From Hermatobates lingyangjiaoensis (taxonomy: Eukaryota; Arthropoda; Insecta; Hemiptera; Hermatobatidae), in NCBI GenBank assembly GCA_026182355.1, contig JAPFBL010000992.1:1-64000 (forward strand): 64,000 nucleotides of DNA. The letters run 5' to 3'. Each line of letters opens with the position of its first letter. Within the stretch, counting starts at the first letter, position 1. Shown in pieces: positions 45,014 through 57,484 of the stretch. The notes beneath the pieces are model-generated. The model was not told where the DNA came from, searched no databases, and saw only the letters and a program-made list of their open reading frames with translations. A program made the position numbers and the translations under genes.

Positions 45014-45641
45014 GGAGTCTCCGGCTTTCGGGTCGGTTCGTGTGCGTGTTGTCGGGGCGTCGCCCCGGTGCACGGGGGAATCGGATGCGCGACTGCCTTG
45101 TGGGCGGCCGCGAAAGCGGGCGGCGCATGAACGCGTCGCGAGCGGAACGTATTTTTACACAGCACCGGGGCTCGCGGCAGCTCGTTGAGTTTCCGCGACA
45201 CCGCCGATTTCGGGCCTCGGGGGTAGTGTTTCGGGTGTTTGCTTGACCCCGCTGAGGTGCCTCCCGGGGTGTTTTCGGGTAACTCGGGCATGTCCGCGCA
45301 TGCCGGGGGTATTAGCTGGGGGTGGGCTGGCTGCTTTTCGGCGGGGGCACCCGTTCGGCGACTTTCCGGATAGCCTGCGCGGACGGTGAAATGCCCTACG
45401 TCAGATAAGTACATAACTTTGTGTGGTGAAGGGTCTGCGTGTCGTAATCCGTGTGTGCTGAGAGGGTGCTGTGACGCAAGTTAAGTCGACCATCACGGAA
45501 CGGCAACGGCCTGATTGCGGTGCGGTTCATGGCCGTCACTCGCCGGTCGGCGGGGGTGCCGAATGCGCACCCCGATTCGGGGGTGGCTGATCCGCCCGGG
45601 CCTGCGAACGCGCCCGAATCGGAGAGGAACGCCCGGCCCGC
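45014..45641. other. Long intergenic region, possible gene remnant
   Basis: About 630 bases. At 45400-45470 a short AT-richer patch looks like a promoter, and a plausible start follows at about 45471 (GTGACGCAAGTTAAGTCGAC, preceded by GAGAGGG), but the frame cannot be extended to a recognisable protein. A second short frame begins at 45520 and runs into the ABC ATPase gene on the other strand. It could be the decayed 5' end of a gene. Confidence 0.4.
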
Positions 45642-46515
45642 TCAGCGGCGGCGCTCGCGCACCGGAGCCACCACCGGGCCATCCGGGCGCTGCAGGATCT
45701 CCACGCTCGCCCCGTAGATGTCGCGGATCCGTTCGGCGGTGAGAATCTCGGCGGGGGCGCCGATGCAGGACAGTGCGCCGTCGTGAAGCAAAGCCACCCG
45801 CTCCCCGTGCTGGCCCGCCAGCGTCAGGTCGTGCATGGCCGCGATGACGGTCAGGCCGCGCTCGGCGCGGACGTCCTCCACGAGCTCCAGGACGTCCTGC
45901 GCGTGGCCGATGTCCAGCGCGGAGGTCGGCTCGTCGAGGAGCAGGATCGAGGGCTCCTGGGCCAGGGCGCGCGCCAGCGTGACCCGCTGGCGCTCGCCGC
46001 CGGACAGCTCGGCGACGCGGCGGTCGGCGAAGCGCGTGAGGTGGAGGGTCTCCAGGCTGGCGTCGGTGACGGAGTGGTCGTCGGAACCGAACGCACCGCC
46101 GTGGGATGGCGTCCCAGGTGAACGTACTCGCGCACGAGCATGCCCTCCGGGATGACGGGCGTCTGCGGCATCAGCGCCACCGTGCGCGCGAGCTCCCGGC
46201 GGCGTCGCCACGCGGCGGGGGACAGGGCCCGCAGTGCCTGCAACGGCCCCGAACCGCCCACGATGTCGTGGCCGGCCAACGTGATGGTGCCCGCGGCCGG
46301 GGCGAGCACCTGCGCCAGCGCATGGAGCAGAGTCGACTTGCCGCAGCCGTTGGGGCCCGCCAGCGTCAGCCAGCCGCCCGCGGGACGGAAAAGGTCACGC
46401 TGGCCACGGCGTCGCGGTCGGCGCCCTCGTGGCGCACGCGCACGTCATGGCAGTGGATGGAGTTGTCGGCCCCGACCGCGGCCGCGGCGGCGCGGGTGCG
46501 CGTCGGATCGGTCAT
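45642..46515 (-). CDS. Iron-siderophore/cobalamin-type ABC transporter ATPase, frameshifted
   Basis: ATP-binding subunit of a FecCD/BtuCD-type importer. Walker A is in [17 protein letters not shown], the Q-loop in [12 protein letters not shown], the signature is [20 protein letters not shown], and Walker B is [14 protein letters not shown] with the switch histidine in AAMHDLTLA. Frame breaks occur at about 46385 (just before Walker A) and 46105. The ATG overlaps the permease stop (ATGA). The C-terminal [13 protein letters not shown] tail is usual for HmuV/FecE-like proteins. Confidence 0.88.
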
Positions 46516-47602
46516 GCCCCGGCCCTGCCCATCTTGCTGAATCGACGGAGGATGAAAAGGAAGAACGGCGCGCCAACGGCCGCGGCGACCACGCCCACGG
46601 GCAGCTCCGCCGGCGCCAGCACCGTGCGGGCGAAGGTATCGGCGAGCAGCAGGAAGATGGCGCCCCAGATCAGCGTCAGCGGCAGCAGCAGGCGGTGGCC
46701 CGGCCCGACCACCAGCCGCAGCGCATGCGGCACGATGATGCCCACGAAGCCGATCAGCCCGGAAACGCTGACCACCGCGGCGGTGCCCAGCGTCGCCACG
46801 GCGACGAGCAGCAGCCGCGCCGTCGCCGGTCGACGCCGAGGGTGCGGGCCTCCAGGTCGCCCACCGTCATGACGTCGAGCGCGCGCGCGGCGCCCAGCAA
46901 TACCAGCCAGCACACCGCCGCCGGCACCAGGACCAGCGCGACCGACCCCCACCGGGTCACGCCGAGGTTGCCGAGCATCCACGAGTACACCCGCTGGATC
47001 GTCTCGATGTTGCGCTGCTGGATGAAGGTCTGCGCCGCATTGGCGAACGCCGCCACCGCGACGCCCGCCAGCACCACCACCGTCGCCGACGCACCGTGCC
47101 CCACGCCGCGGCTGACCATGTACGTCGCGCTCACGGCGATCACGCCGCCCGCGAAGGCGGCGGCCACCACTCCCGCGCCACCGCCGCCGAAGCCCACGGC
47201 CCCGCCTGCGACGACGGCCCCGCCTGCGACGACGGCCAGCGTCACCCCCAGGCCCGCGCCGGAGGACACGCCGAGCAGATACGGGTCCGCCAGCGGATTG
47301 CGGAACACCGCCTGGTACGCCGCGCCCGCGATCGCCAGCGTCGCGCCGACGACGATGCCCATGGCCACGCGCGGCAGCCGGATGTCCCAGAGGATCGCGT
47401 GGTCGCGGGCGGACAGCGCGCCGATGCCGACGAGCTCGCGGACGACGTCGGCGGGCAGCAGCTTCACGGCGCCGGTGAACGCGGACAGCAGTGCCGCACC
47501 GATGAGCAGCAGCAGGGATGCGGCGACGGCGGCCAGGGCATTGGGCCGCGTGAGCCGCCGCCCCGATTCCGCCTTCGTCGTCGCCGTCGCCATCTCGGGC
47601 AC
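46512..47602 (-). CDS. FecCD-family ABC permease, one frameshift
   Basis: Permease with about ten membrane helices. It has [41 protein letters not shown], the strongest FecCD signature, then [15 protein letters not shown], and near the end [22 protein letters not shown], the segment that contacts the ATPase. A missing base near 46828 shifts the frame in the loop after LEARTLGVD. The GTG at 47602 is used, about ten bases after the binding-protein gene's stop. It forms one operon with its neighbours. Confidence 0.88.
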
Positions 47603-47614
47603 CGTGCCCCCCGG

Positions 47615-48602
47615 CTACTTCGCGGCCGCGGGGACGCGGGCGTCGTTGAGCGCCGCGGCCAGCGAACGGTAGAACTCCGGCAGGCGCGGGCCCCAGCGCG
47701 AGGCGAGGTTCTCCGCGAGGGTGGTGATGTTGCCGTCCTTCACCGCCTTGATCTTGTCCCAGCCCGGGCGGGCCGCGATGTCGTCCGCGGTGAGCGACTC
47801 GGAGGTGGCGTCGGCCAGGAAGATCAAGTCCGGGTCGGCGGCGATGATCGCCTCGGCGCTCAACTGCGGGTAGCCGGAATCGCCGGTGGCGAATCGACGA
47901 CAGTCCGAACTTCCGGTACACCTCGCCCAGGAAGGTGTCGTCGGTGACGGAGTAATAATCCGACGTCACCTCGTGGTAGTACTTCAGGCCCGCGTCGTGC
48001 ACGCCGGCCGGCACGGACTTGATGGCCTCGTCGATCTCGGTGGACATGTTCCGCACCACCTCGACGGCGTCGCCGACGTGGCCGGTGGCCGTGCCGAGGG
48101 TCTCGATCTGCGCGTAGGCGCCGTCGAGGTCTTTCGCCGCGGGCAGTACCAGGACCGGCACGTTCACCGCGGCCATGCCCTGCGTCAGGGCGTCATCCGG
48201 AGTCATCACGACCACCAGGTCCGGGTCGTGCGACAGGACCGACTCGACGTTCGTGCGGTACCCCGACAGGCCCTCGACGACGGGCGCCTCGGCCGGGTGG
48301 TTGGAGTATTCGTCGACGGCGACGACCTGCTTGCCCGCGCCGATGGCGAACAGCGACTCGGTGGCGGTCGGGGAGAGGCTGACGATGCGCTCGGGGCGCT
48401 TCTCGATGGTTACCTCGTCGCCGGACCCGGCGCCGCCGGAGGCGACGGACACCGGGAACGCGCCGTCGCCCCCGGCCGCACCGCCGTCGTCCGCGCCGGC
48501 CCCGGCTCCTCCGTCCCCGCCGGAACCGCAGGCCGTCAGCGCCAGGGCGGAGACGACGATCCCCGCCAATCCGGCCAAAAGTAAATGTGCTCGTGATCGC
48601 AT
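47615..48602 (-). CDS. ABC transporter substrate-binding lipoprotein, one frameshift
   Basis: Periplasmic-binding protein of the BtuF/FepB type, about 328 residues. A lipoprotein signal peptide ends in the lipobox LTAC. After a Gly/Asp linker come [35 protein letters not shown] and [12 protein letters not shown]. The frame breaks near 47885, and the second lobe resumes with [18 protein letters not shown] and [23 protein letters not shown] precedes ATG 48602. Ligand is probably an iron complex, haem or cobalamin; the sequence alone does not decide. Confidence 0.88.
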
Positions 48603-48798
48603 GGTGCTCCTCGGGTTTTCGGGCGTGGCAAAATCGCCCCGCAGAATTCCGGGATTGGTCAGGTGATCGCCGGGTGCGGTGGTCGAGGTCAAGCCTAGCC
48701 AAGCGAAACGATTCATCCGCAACCCCGATCGGGGCGGCGGCAACGGCGTTTGCGAATAATTTGAGATGTACGCGGGGTCGCGTCGTAAAGTGTGCCGC

Positions 48799-52165
<3,367 letters not shown>

Positions 52166-52211
52166 TGTGCAGGGTGGGCCGATCCCGCGCAGAATCGGGG
52201 CGTCGTCAAGC

Positions 52212-52243
52212 GAAAAAAGCGGGCCGGCCCGAAGGCCGGCCCG
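52212..52243 (-). terminator. Terminator of the DUF2304/PpgS gene set
   Basis: On the minus strand a 9-bp GGGCCGGCC stem with a four-base loop is followed by CGC and TTTTTT, a clear intrinsic terminator after the DUF2304 gene. A dispersed decamer touches it at 52202-52211. Confidence 0.88.
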
Positions 52244-52261
52244 GAAACGACGCGCGAAGCG

Positions 52262-52651
52262 TCAGCCGTCGTCCCGCGCGGCGGCTTCCCCCGTGCCCTC
52301 CGGCATCGCTTCTTCCGGCGTCACCGCGGTCTGCAGCGCCACCGCGCGGGCCAGCCGGGCATAGCGCAGCTCCTGCTCGCGGAAACGGATGTACGAACTC
52401 ACAGTGGTGAACACGAACGCCAGCACCAGCATGTACAGCAGCAGGTCCGTGCCGCGCGACACGCCGACCCAGTTGGCCGCGATGGTCAGGTCGTCCGGGC
52501 GGATGATCGCCCAGACGCACGCCGCCAGGAACACCAGGAACCCGAGCTTCACGCCGGCCTTCGCGCGGGCCTTGCGGCGGTTGGAGACGAAATACCAGAC
52601 CAGCGCCGCCATCGCCGCCAGCAGGAGGATCTGGATGTAGTTGGCGTTCAC
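52262..52651 (-). CDS. DUF2304 membrane protein (PpgS partner)
   Basis: A 129-residue protein with three membrane helices (residues ~5-22, 34-52 and 66-86) and the conserved charged stretch FVSNRRKARAKAGVK and SSYIRFREQELRYARLARA. It matches DUF2304 and, by position beside a PpgS-like glycosyltransferase, Rv3632, which is required for PpgS activity in mycobacteria. The GTG start overlaps the glycosyltransferase stop (GTGA), so both are made together. Confidence 0.85.
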   Translation of the reverse strand: MNANYIQILLLAAMAALVWYFVSNRRKARAKAGVKLGFLVFLAACVWAIIRPDDLTIAANWVGVSRGTDLLLYMLVLAFVFTTVSSYIRFREQELRYARLARAVALQTAVTPEEAMPEGTGEAAARDDG

Positions 52652-53412
52652 GGCAGCCTCCTGGCGATGAGCGAGTCGGAGAGGATGTTGACGCCGTTGA
52701 ACAGCGACTGCCCCTTCGACATCGAGTATTCGGTGTACAGGATGTCGACGGGCTGCTCGGCGACGCGCCAGCCGAACTCGTCCATCAGCCCGACGAACTC
52801 GGAGGCGTGGCTCATGCCGTTCATGCGCAGGTTCGTCTCCAGCGCGACCTTGCGGTTGAACGCGCGCAGCCCGTTGTGCGCGTCGGTCAGCCCGAGGCGC
52901 CGCGTCCGCGGCGACAGCGCCACGACGGTCTTCAGCACGATGCGCTTGATCAGCGGCACCTGGTCATCCTCCGACTTCGGCCGTCCGAAGCGCGTGCCGA
53001 CGACGATGTCCAGCGGTTTGGCGCGCAACCTGCGCACCATGGCCACGACGTCCTTGACCTGGTGCTGGCCGTCGGCGTCGAACGTGACGAAGTACTCCGC
53101 GCCGGGTTGCGACCGGGCGTACTCGATGCCGGTCTGGATCGCCGCGCCCTGGCCGAGGTTCACCGGGTGGTTGACCAGGTGCGCCCCGGCGGCGTGGATC
53201 TCCGACGCCGAGGAGTCGCGGGAGCCGTCGTTGACGGCGACGATGTTGGGGAAGGTCCCGAGGGCGTTCTCCAAGACGCCGCGGATGACGGTCGCTTCGT
53301 TGAAGCAGGGGACGATGAGCCAGGTGTCCGCGAATTCGCCGGGATGGGGCGCGGCCGCGGAATCGATTCCGCCATCGTTGGGGGTTGCGCTGTGATCCAT
53401 GATGTGGCTCAT
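52648..53412 (-). CDS. Polyprenyl-phosphate glycosyltransferase, GT2 (PpgS-like)
   Basis: A 254-residue GT-A glycosyltransferase of the dolichol-phosphate-mannose-synthase type. Motifs: WLIVPCFNEATVIRGVL, IVAVNDGSRDSSA, HPVNLGQGAAIQTGIEYAR, FDADGQHQ (DxD), VVGTRFGRPK, and TDAHNGLRAFNRK. It lacks membrane helices, which explains the need for the DUF2304 partner. It should charge polyprenyl phosphate with a sugar; in mycobacteria PpgS uses N-acetylgalactosamine destined for arabinogalactan. The start may be ATG 53412 or 53400. Confidence 0.87.
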   Translation of the reverse strand: MSHIMDHSATPNDGGIDSAAAPHPGEFADTWLIVPCFNEATVIRGVLENALGTFPNIVAVNDGSRDSSASEIHAAGAHLVNHPVNLGQGAAIQTGIEYARSQPGAEYFVTFDADGQHQVKDVVAMVRRLRAKPLDIVVGTRFGRPKSEDDQVPLIKRIVLKTVVALSPRTRRLGLTDAHNGLRAFNRKVALETNLRMNGMSHASEFVGLMDEFGWRVAEQPVDILYTEYSMSKGQSLFNGVNILSDSLIARRLP

Positions 53413-53433
53413 CGTAGCGGGTGGTTCCGCTTA

Positions 53434-54279
53434 TCAGCGACTGCGCGCGCGGCGATGGAACAAAGCGCGGTACGCGCGGCGCAGCAAGCCGGTCGGCAGG
53501 GCCCGGAACGCCGAGCGCGCGGCGAAGTTGAACGCCGCCCGCGGCCGCGACACCAGGCCCAGGTCGACGAGGGTCGCCTGCATGCGGCGTTCCGAGGCGA
53601 CGATGCCCTTGGCCCGCCGCCGGTCGAGCATGCCCGTCACGCGGAAGCGCGTCAGCGGCTCCGGCAGGTTGGCGAAGCGGGCGCCGTCGGCGAGCAACCG
53701 CGCCCAGAGGTCGTAGTCCTCCATGTATGGGGCGTGGCGGTAGCCGCCGACCTTCTTCACCCGCTCGGTGCGGAACAGCACGGAAGGATGGTTGAACGGG
53801 GAATTGATGCGCGCGTACTTCGCGATCTCGTCGTGGCGCTCCGGCAGCGCGCGGATGCCGGTGATTCCTCCACCCAGGTCATCGTCGAACTCGGCCATCG
53901 CGGTGCCGACGACGTCGGGGACCGGGCCGGGCCCGTCGACCACGGCGAGCTGTTTTTCGAACCGCTCCGGTTCGGCGATGTCGTCGGTGTCCAGCCGGGC
54001 GCACCACTCTTCGTCGATGAGGCCGAGGCCCGCCTGCGACGCGGGTCCGGCGCCGAGGTTCTCCGGCTGCGGGCGGAAGTCCAGCTCCGGGTGCGCGGCG
54101 GCGTGGCGGGCGATGACGGCGTCGAGGTCCGGCGTCAGCGGCCCGTCGCCGACCAGGACGACGCGGCCCGCGCGGACCGTCTGGGCCCACAGGGACTCGA
54201 GCGCGGCGTCGAGATGGGACGGGTCCACGCGGTGGTACACGGTCATCAAAACGGCGAGATCGTCGCGGGTGGTGCTCAC
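53434..54279 (-). CDS. Family 2 glycosyltransferase
   Basis: A 281-residue GT2 enzyme. LAVLMTVYHRVDPSHLDAALESL opens the nucleotide-binding half, and WCARLDTDDIAEPERFEKQL carries the DxD site. RINSPFNHPSVLFRTERVKKVGGY and MEDYDLWARLLADGAR are typical of rhamnosyl/galactosyl-type GT2 enzymes. The Arg-rich C-terminus (RAYRALFHRRARSR) may touch the membrane. It lies between the PpgS-like gene and a flippase gene on the same strand, so it probably takes part in the same wall glycan pathway. Confidence 0.85.
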   Translation of the reverse strand: MSTTRDDLAVLMTVYHRVDPSHLDAALESLWAQTVRAGRVVLVGDGPLTPDLDAVIARHAAAHPELDFRPQPENLGAGPASQAGLGLIDEEWCARLDTDDIAEPERFEKQLAVVDGPGPVPDVVGTAMAEFDDDLGGGITGIRALPERHDEIAKYARINSPFNHPSVLFRTERVKKVGGYRHAPYMEDYDLWARLLADGARFANLPEPLTRFRVTGMLDRRRAKGIVASERRMQATLVDLGLVSRPRAAFNFAARSAFRALPTGLLRRAYRALFHRRARSR

Positions 54280-54288
54280 GGCTACACC

Positions 54289-55649
54289 TTAGATCTGCGC
54301 GGCCGGCGGCGGCGCGGTGGGCGGGACCGTGCCCTCCCCGGCACCTTCCGCGGCCGCCGCCGCTGCCATGCCCGCCGCACCCTCGGGGGCGACTGCCTTG
54401 AGCACCAGCAGGTGGATGGCCACGCCCAGCGACGGGCCGGCGACCAGCGCAAGCACGCTGCGCAGCTCCAGCGTGCCCGGGCCGAACAGGATGGCGGTGG
54501 CGACGACGGTGGCCACCAGCCAGCCCAGCAGGTACGCCCGGTGCCGGCCGATGGCGAGGGTGACCGCGCCGGTGACCATGAGCACGGCGTGAATGTGGCG
54601 CCCAGCGTCAGCCCGGCCAGGGTGCGGCCCGGCACGGAGTAGTCGGGCTGGAGGATGACCTCCAGGATCCACGGGCCGATCAGCCACGCCAGCGCCGAGC
54701 CGAACAGGCCGAAGGCGAACAGCGCGCCCAGCGGCTTGGCCAGCGCCGCCAGCGGTCCGCCGGTGGCGCGGACGAAGTGGACGATGATGGCGTTCTGGAA
54801 TTTCTCCAGCGGCATCAGCAGCGGAGCGCGGGTCAGCGTCACCGCGTAGGCGATGCCCGCCGCCGTCACCGCGCCGAGCGCGCCCGCGCCGTGCTCGGCA
54901 CTGATCTTCACCAGCGTGGGAAAGCCCGTGACCAGCACGGCCGAGGCTCCGGCGGCGCCCATGGCGGTGACCATCAGTGGCACGAAGCGGCGCACCGGCA
55001 CGTCGGCGCGCAGCGCCATCGCCCGGCGGGTGGCTGGCGAGACCGCCGCCAGCAGCAGCCAGCTGACGGTGCCGATCACCGTGATCCACAGCCACGCGCC
55101 CAGCCCCCACCCGAACCACCAGGCCAGGGCGGCCGGCACGACGCGGACGACGATGTCCAGGATGATCAGCGCCGCGTACCGCCCCCACAGCCGCGCGCCC
55201 GACAGCACGCCGGACACGGCCGCCTGCATGGCGTACATGGCCAGGCCGCCCGCCATGAGCAGCACCGCGAGCACGTGGCCGTCGTGGACCACGAAGTCCA
55301 CCCACAGCGGGCCCGACGCCGCGAACAGCACGAAGGTCACCGCCGCCACCCCGGCGGCGACCGTCATCGGCCGCGCCCGAATCACGGCCCCGTCGCCGCC
55401 GGGGGAACGGTGGACCTCCGCGGGCGCCGGGGCGTCGTCAAGCGTCCCCCCAACCGGCCGCAGCGAGGAACCCACCGCGCGGGTGGTCTCCTGCATCAGG
55501 CCGCCGAGCACGCCCGTCATGGCGAAGAACAGGCCCCAGTAGGCCACGAACTGGATGTTGAGGTCCGTGGCCAGCCCCCACGCCGAAAGGAAGAGGATGG
55601 CGAAACTGCCAGCGGCGGCGACCAGCGTCGCCAGGGTCAACCACTTCAC
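54289..55649 (-). CDS. Polysaccharide flippase-like membrane protein, one frameshift
   Basis: About 453 residues with roughly 12-14 hydrophobic helices, matching the oligosaccharide flippase (Wzx/MOP-like) class and the place of Rv3630. Recognisable stretches are FVAYWGLFFAMTGVLGGLMQETTRAV and LLMPLEKFQNAIIVHFVRATG. The frame breaks at about 54600; the last part (MVTGAVTLAIGRHRAYLLGW) is in another frame. The GTG at 55649 overlaps the upstream aminopeptidase stop (GTGA). A likely role is flipping lipid-linked sugars made by the neighbouring transferases. Confidence 0.78.
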
Positions 55650-57005
55650 GGGCGCGCCGCCGGGTCGACGGGGAAGGGCGGCAGCTCGGTGCGGTTTACC
55701 CCAGGCGTCGAAGATCGCGTCCAGGTGCGCGGTGGTGATGCCCCGCTCGCGGCAGATGCGGTTGGCCAGCGCCCGGAAATCGACCGCGTCGACCACCGAA
55801 TGGCGGTTCTTGTTGGTCCACGTGCGCACGAAGTCGAAGAAGGCGTCATCGCCGAAGAGCAGCCGCAGCGCATGCACCGTGATGGCGCCGCGCTTGTACA
55901 GGCGGTCGTCGAACATGTCGGCCGGCCCGGGGTCGGCGATGCGCAGGTCCTGCGGCTTGCGGACCAGCTCGTCGTAATGCTTCCGCGCCGACTCCTCCGC
56001 CGTCGGGCCGCCGGCCGCCTCCGCCCAGATCCACTCCGAGTAGCAGGCGAAGCCCTCGTTGAGCCAGATGTCCCGCCACTGCGACAGCCCCACCGAGTTG
56101 CCGAACCACTGGTGCGACAGCTCGTGGGCGATCAGTCGGTTCCACGTGTCCTTGCCGTCGGCGTGGTTGGCGCCGAAGATGGACAGGCCCTGGGCCTCCA
56201 GGGGAATTCCCAGGTTGTCTTCGACGATGACCACCCGGTAGTCGGGGAAGGGGTACTCGCCGAACAGGTCGCGGTAGAGCTCGAGCATGCGTCCCTGGTC
56301 GCGGAAATCGTGCTTGACGCGCTGCACCAGGTGCATGGGCGCGTAGGCCACCACCGGCGCGACGGAGCACGGCAGTTCGATGCGCGAGTACTGGCCGATC
56401 TGGATGGTGACCAGGTAGGACGCCATCGGCTCGGCGGACGCGAAGGTCCAGCGGCGGCGCGACCCGCCGACCCGCTGCGGCGCCGACGGTCGGCCCGTGG
56501 CCACGACAGTGTACGGGGCGTCGCACGTCACGGCGATGTCGTAGCGGGCCTTCGCCTCCGGGTCATCGTCGCAGGGGAACCAGCTGGCGGCGCCGATGGG
56601 CTGCGAGGCGATCAGCGACCCGTTGGTCAGCTCCTCCCAGCCCAGCTCGCCCCACTTCGACTTCACCGGCCCGGGGTTGCCGGAGTACCGCACCGTCAGG
56701 TTCAGCGTCTCCTCCGGCTCCAGCATCCGGTCGAACATCACGCGCAGCTTCCGGCCCGACTGCCGCCACCGCGCCACGTCGACCCGCGAGTTGCGCACGT
56801 CGGTGTCCGCGTCGACGGAATCGACGCCGAGGACGTCCGCGAAGTCCAGCGTCAGGCTCTCGATGTACGCGTTGACCTCGATGTGCAGCACGGCCGTCGC
56901 CTTCAGGCGGTTGGGGCCGACGCGGTAGTCGAGGTCCAGGTCGTAGTGGTCGACCCGGAAACCGAGGTTGAACGGGATGCCGGTGTAGTCGTTGGTCGGT
57001 TGCAC
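55646..57005 (-). CDS. M1-family metallo-aminopeptidase, one frameshift
   Basis: A roughly 453-residue zinc aminopeptidase lacking the large C-terminal helical domain of PepN. The N-terminal beta-domain (GFRVDHYDLDLDYRVGPNRL) is followed by the catalytic motif HELSHQWFGN, with the third zinc ligand Glu in WLNEGFACYSEW. The exopeptidase GxMEN is seen as QGLSIFGAN and so is altered. A break near 55700 shifts the last ~14 residues to NRTELPPFPVDPAARP and the stop at 55646, overlapping the flippase start. GTG 57005 gives the expected N-terminus. Confidence 0.87.
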
Positions 57006-57121
57006 GCCACTCACTGTAAACGGGCGGGCCCGGAGGGGCGCCGGGCGGGCGGAAAAGACCGCTTTGCGACGCCCGCGCCACCGACGCACGGCCGCGGGCA
57101 ACCGGAAGCGGGGGAGCCGGG

Positions 57122-57484
57122 TCACGCGGCGCCGAAGACCTCGGAGATCACCAGCAGCGCCACCAGGGGGAAGACGGCGGTGATGGCGCCGAGGCCGACC
57201 AGCACCCACTGCCGGGTCACGGCGGCGAGGATCATGGCCACCATGCCGGCGACGCCCACCGGAATGAACAGTCCGCTCAGCGTCACCAGCCCGGACAGCG
57301 GCCCGGCGAGCGTGACCATGATCCCGATGATGCTGATCATCAGCGATGCATCGTCGATGCGGGAGGACCGCTCCGGGTCGACGTCGCCGTGCCAATCGGC
57401 GTCGCCCCGCCCATCGCGGGCGTGGCCGAACTCCCGCCCGAACCCGCTGCGGAACTCTTCGTCGAAGTCGTCGTACGAGGTCAT
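57122..57484 (-). CDS. Small membrane protein, unknown
   Basis: A 120-residue protein. An acidic N-terminus (MTSYDDFDEEFRSGFGREFG) of about 45 residues is followed by three hydrophobic helices (about 47-67, 72-90 and 95-117). The ATG overlaps the ptrB stop, so it is co-translated with the peptidase. No family recognised; DUF-type small membrane proteins of this shape are common in corynebacteria. Confidence 0.75.
   Translation of the reverse strand: MTSYDDFDEEFRSGFGREFGHARDGRGDADWHGDVDPERSSRIDDASLMISIIGIMVTLAGPLSGLVTLSGLFIPVGVAGMVAMILAAVTRQWVLVGLGAITAVFPLVALLVISEVFGAA

Noticed and set aside
54282..57395. A single fused M1 peptidase-flippase protein
   Set aside because: The natural peptidase C-terminus and stop exist one frame over, giving a GTGA overlap with the flippase GTG, so the fusion is an indel artefact.
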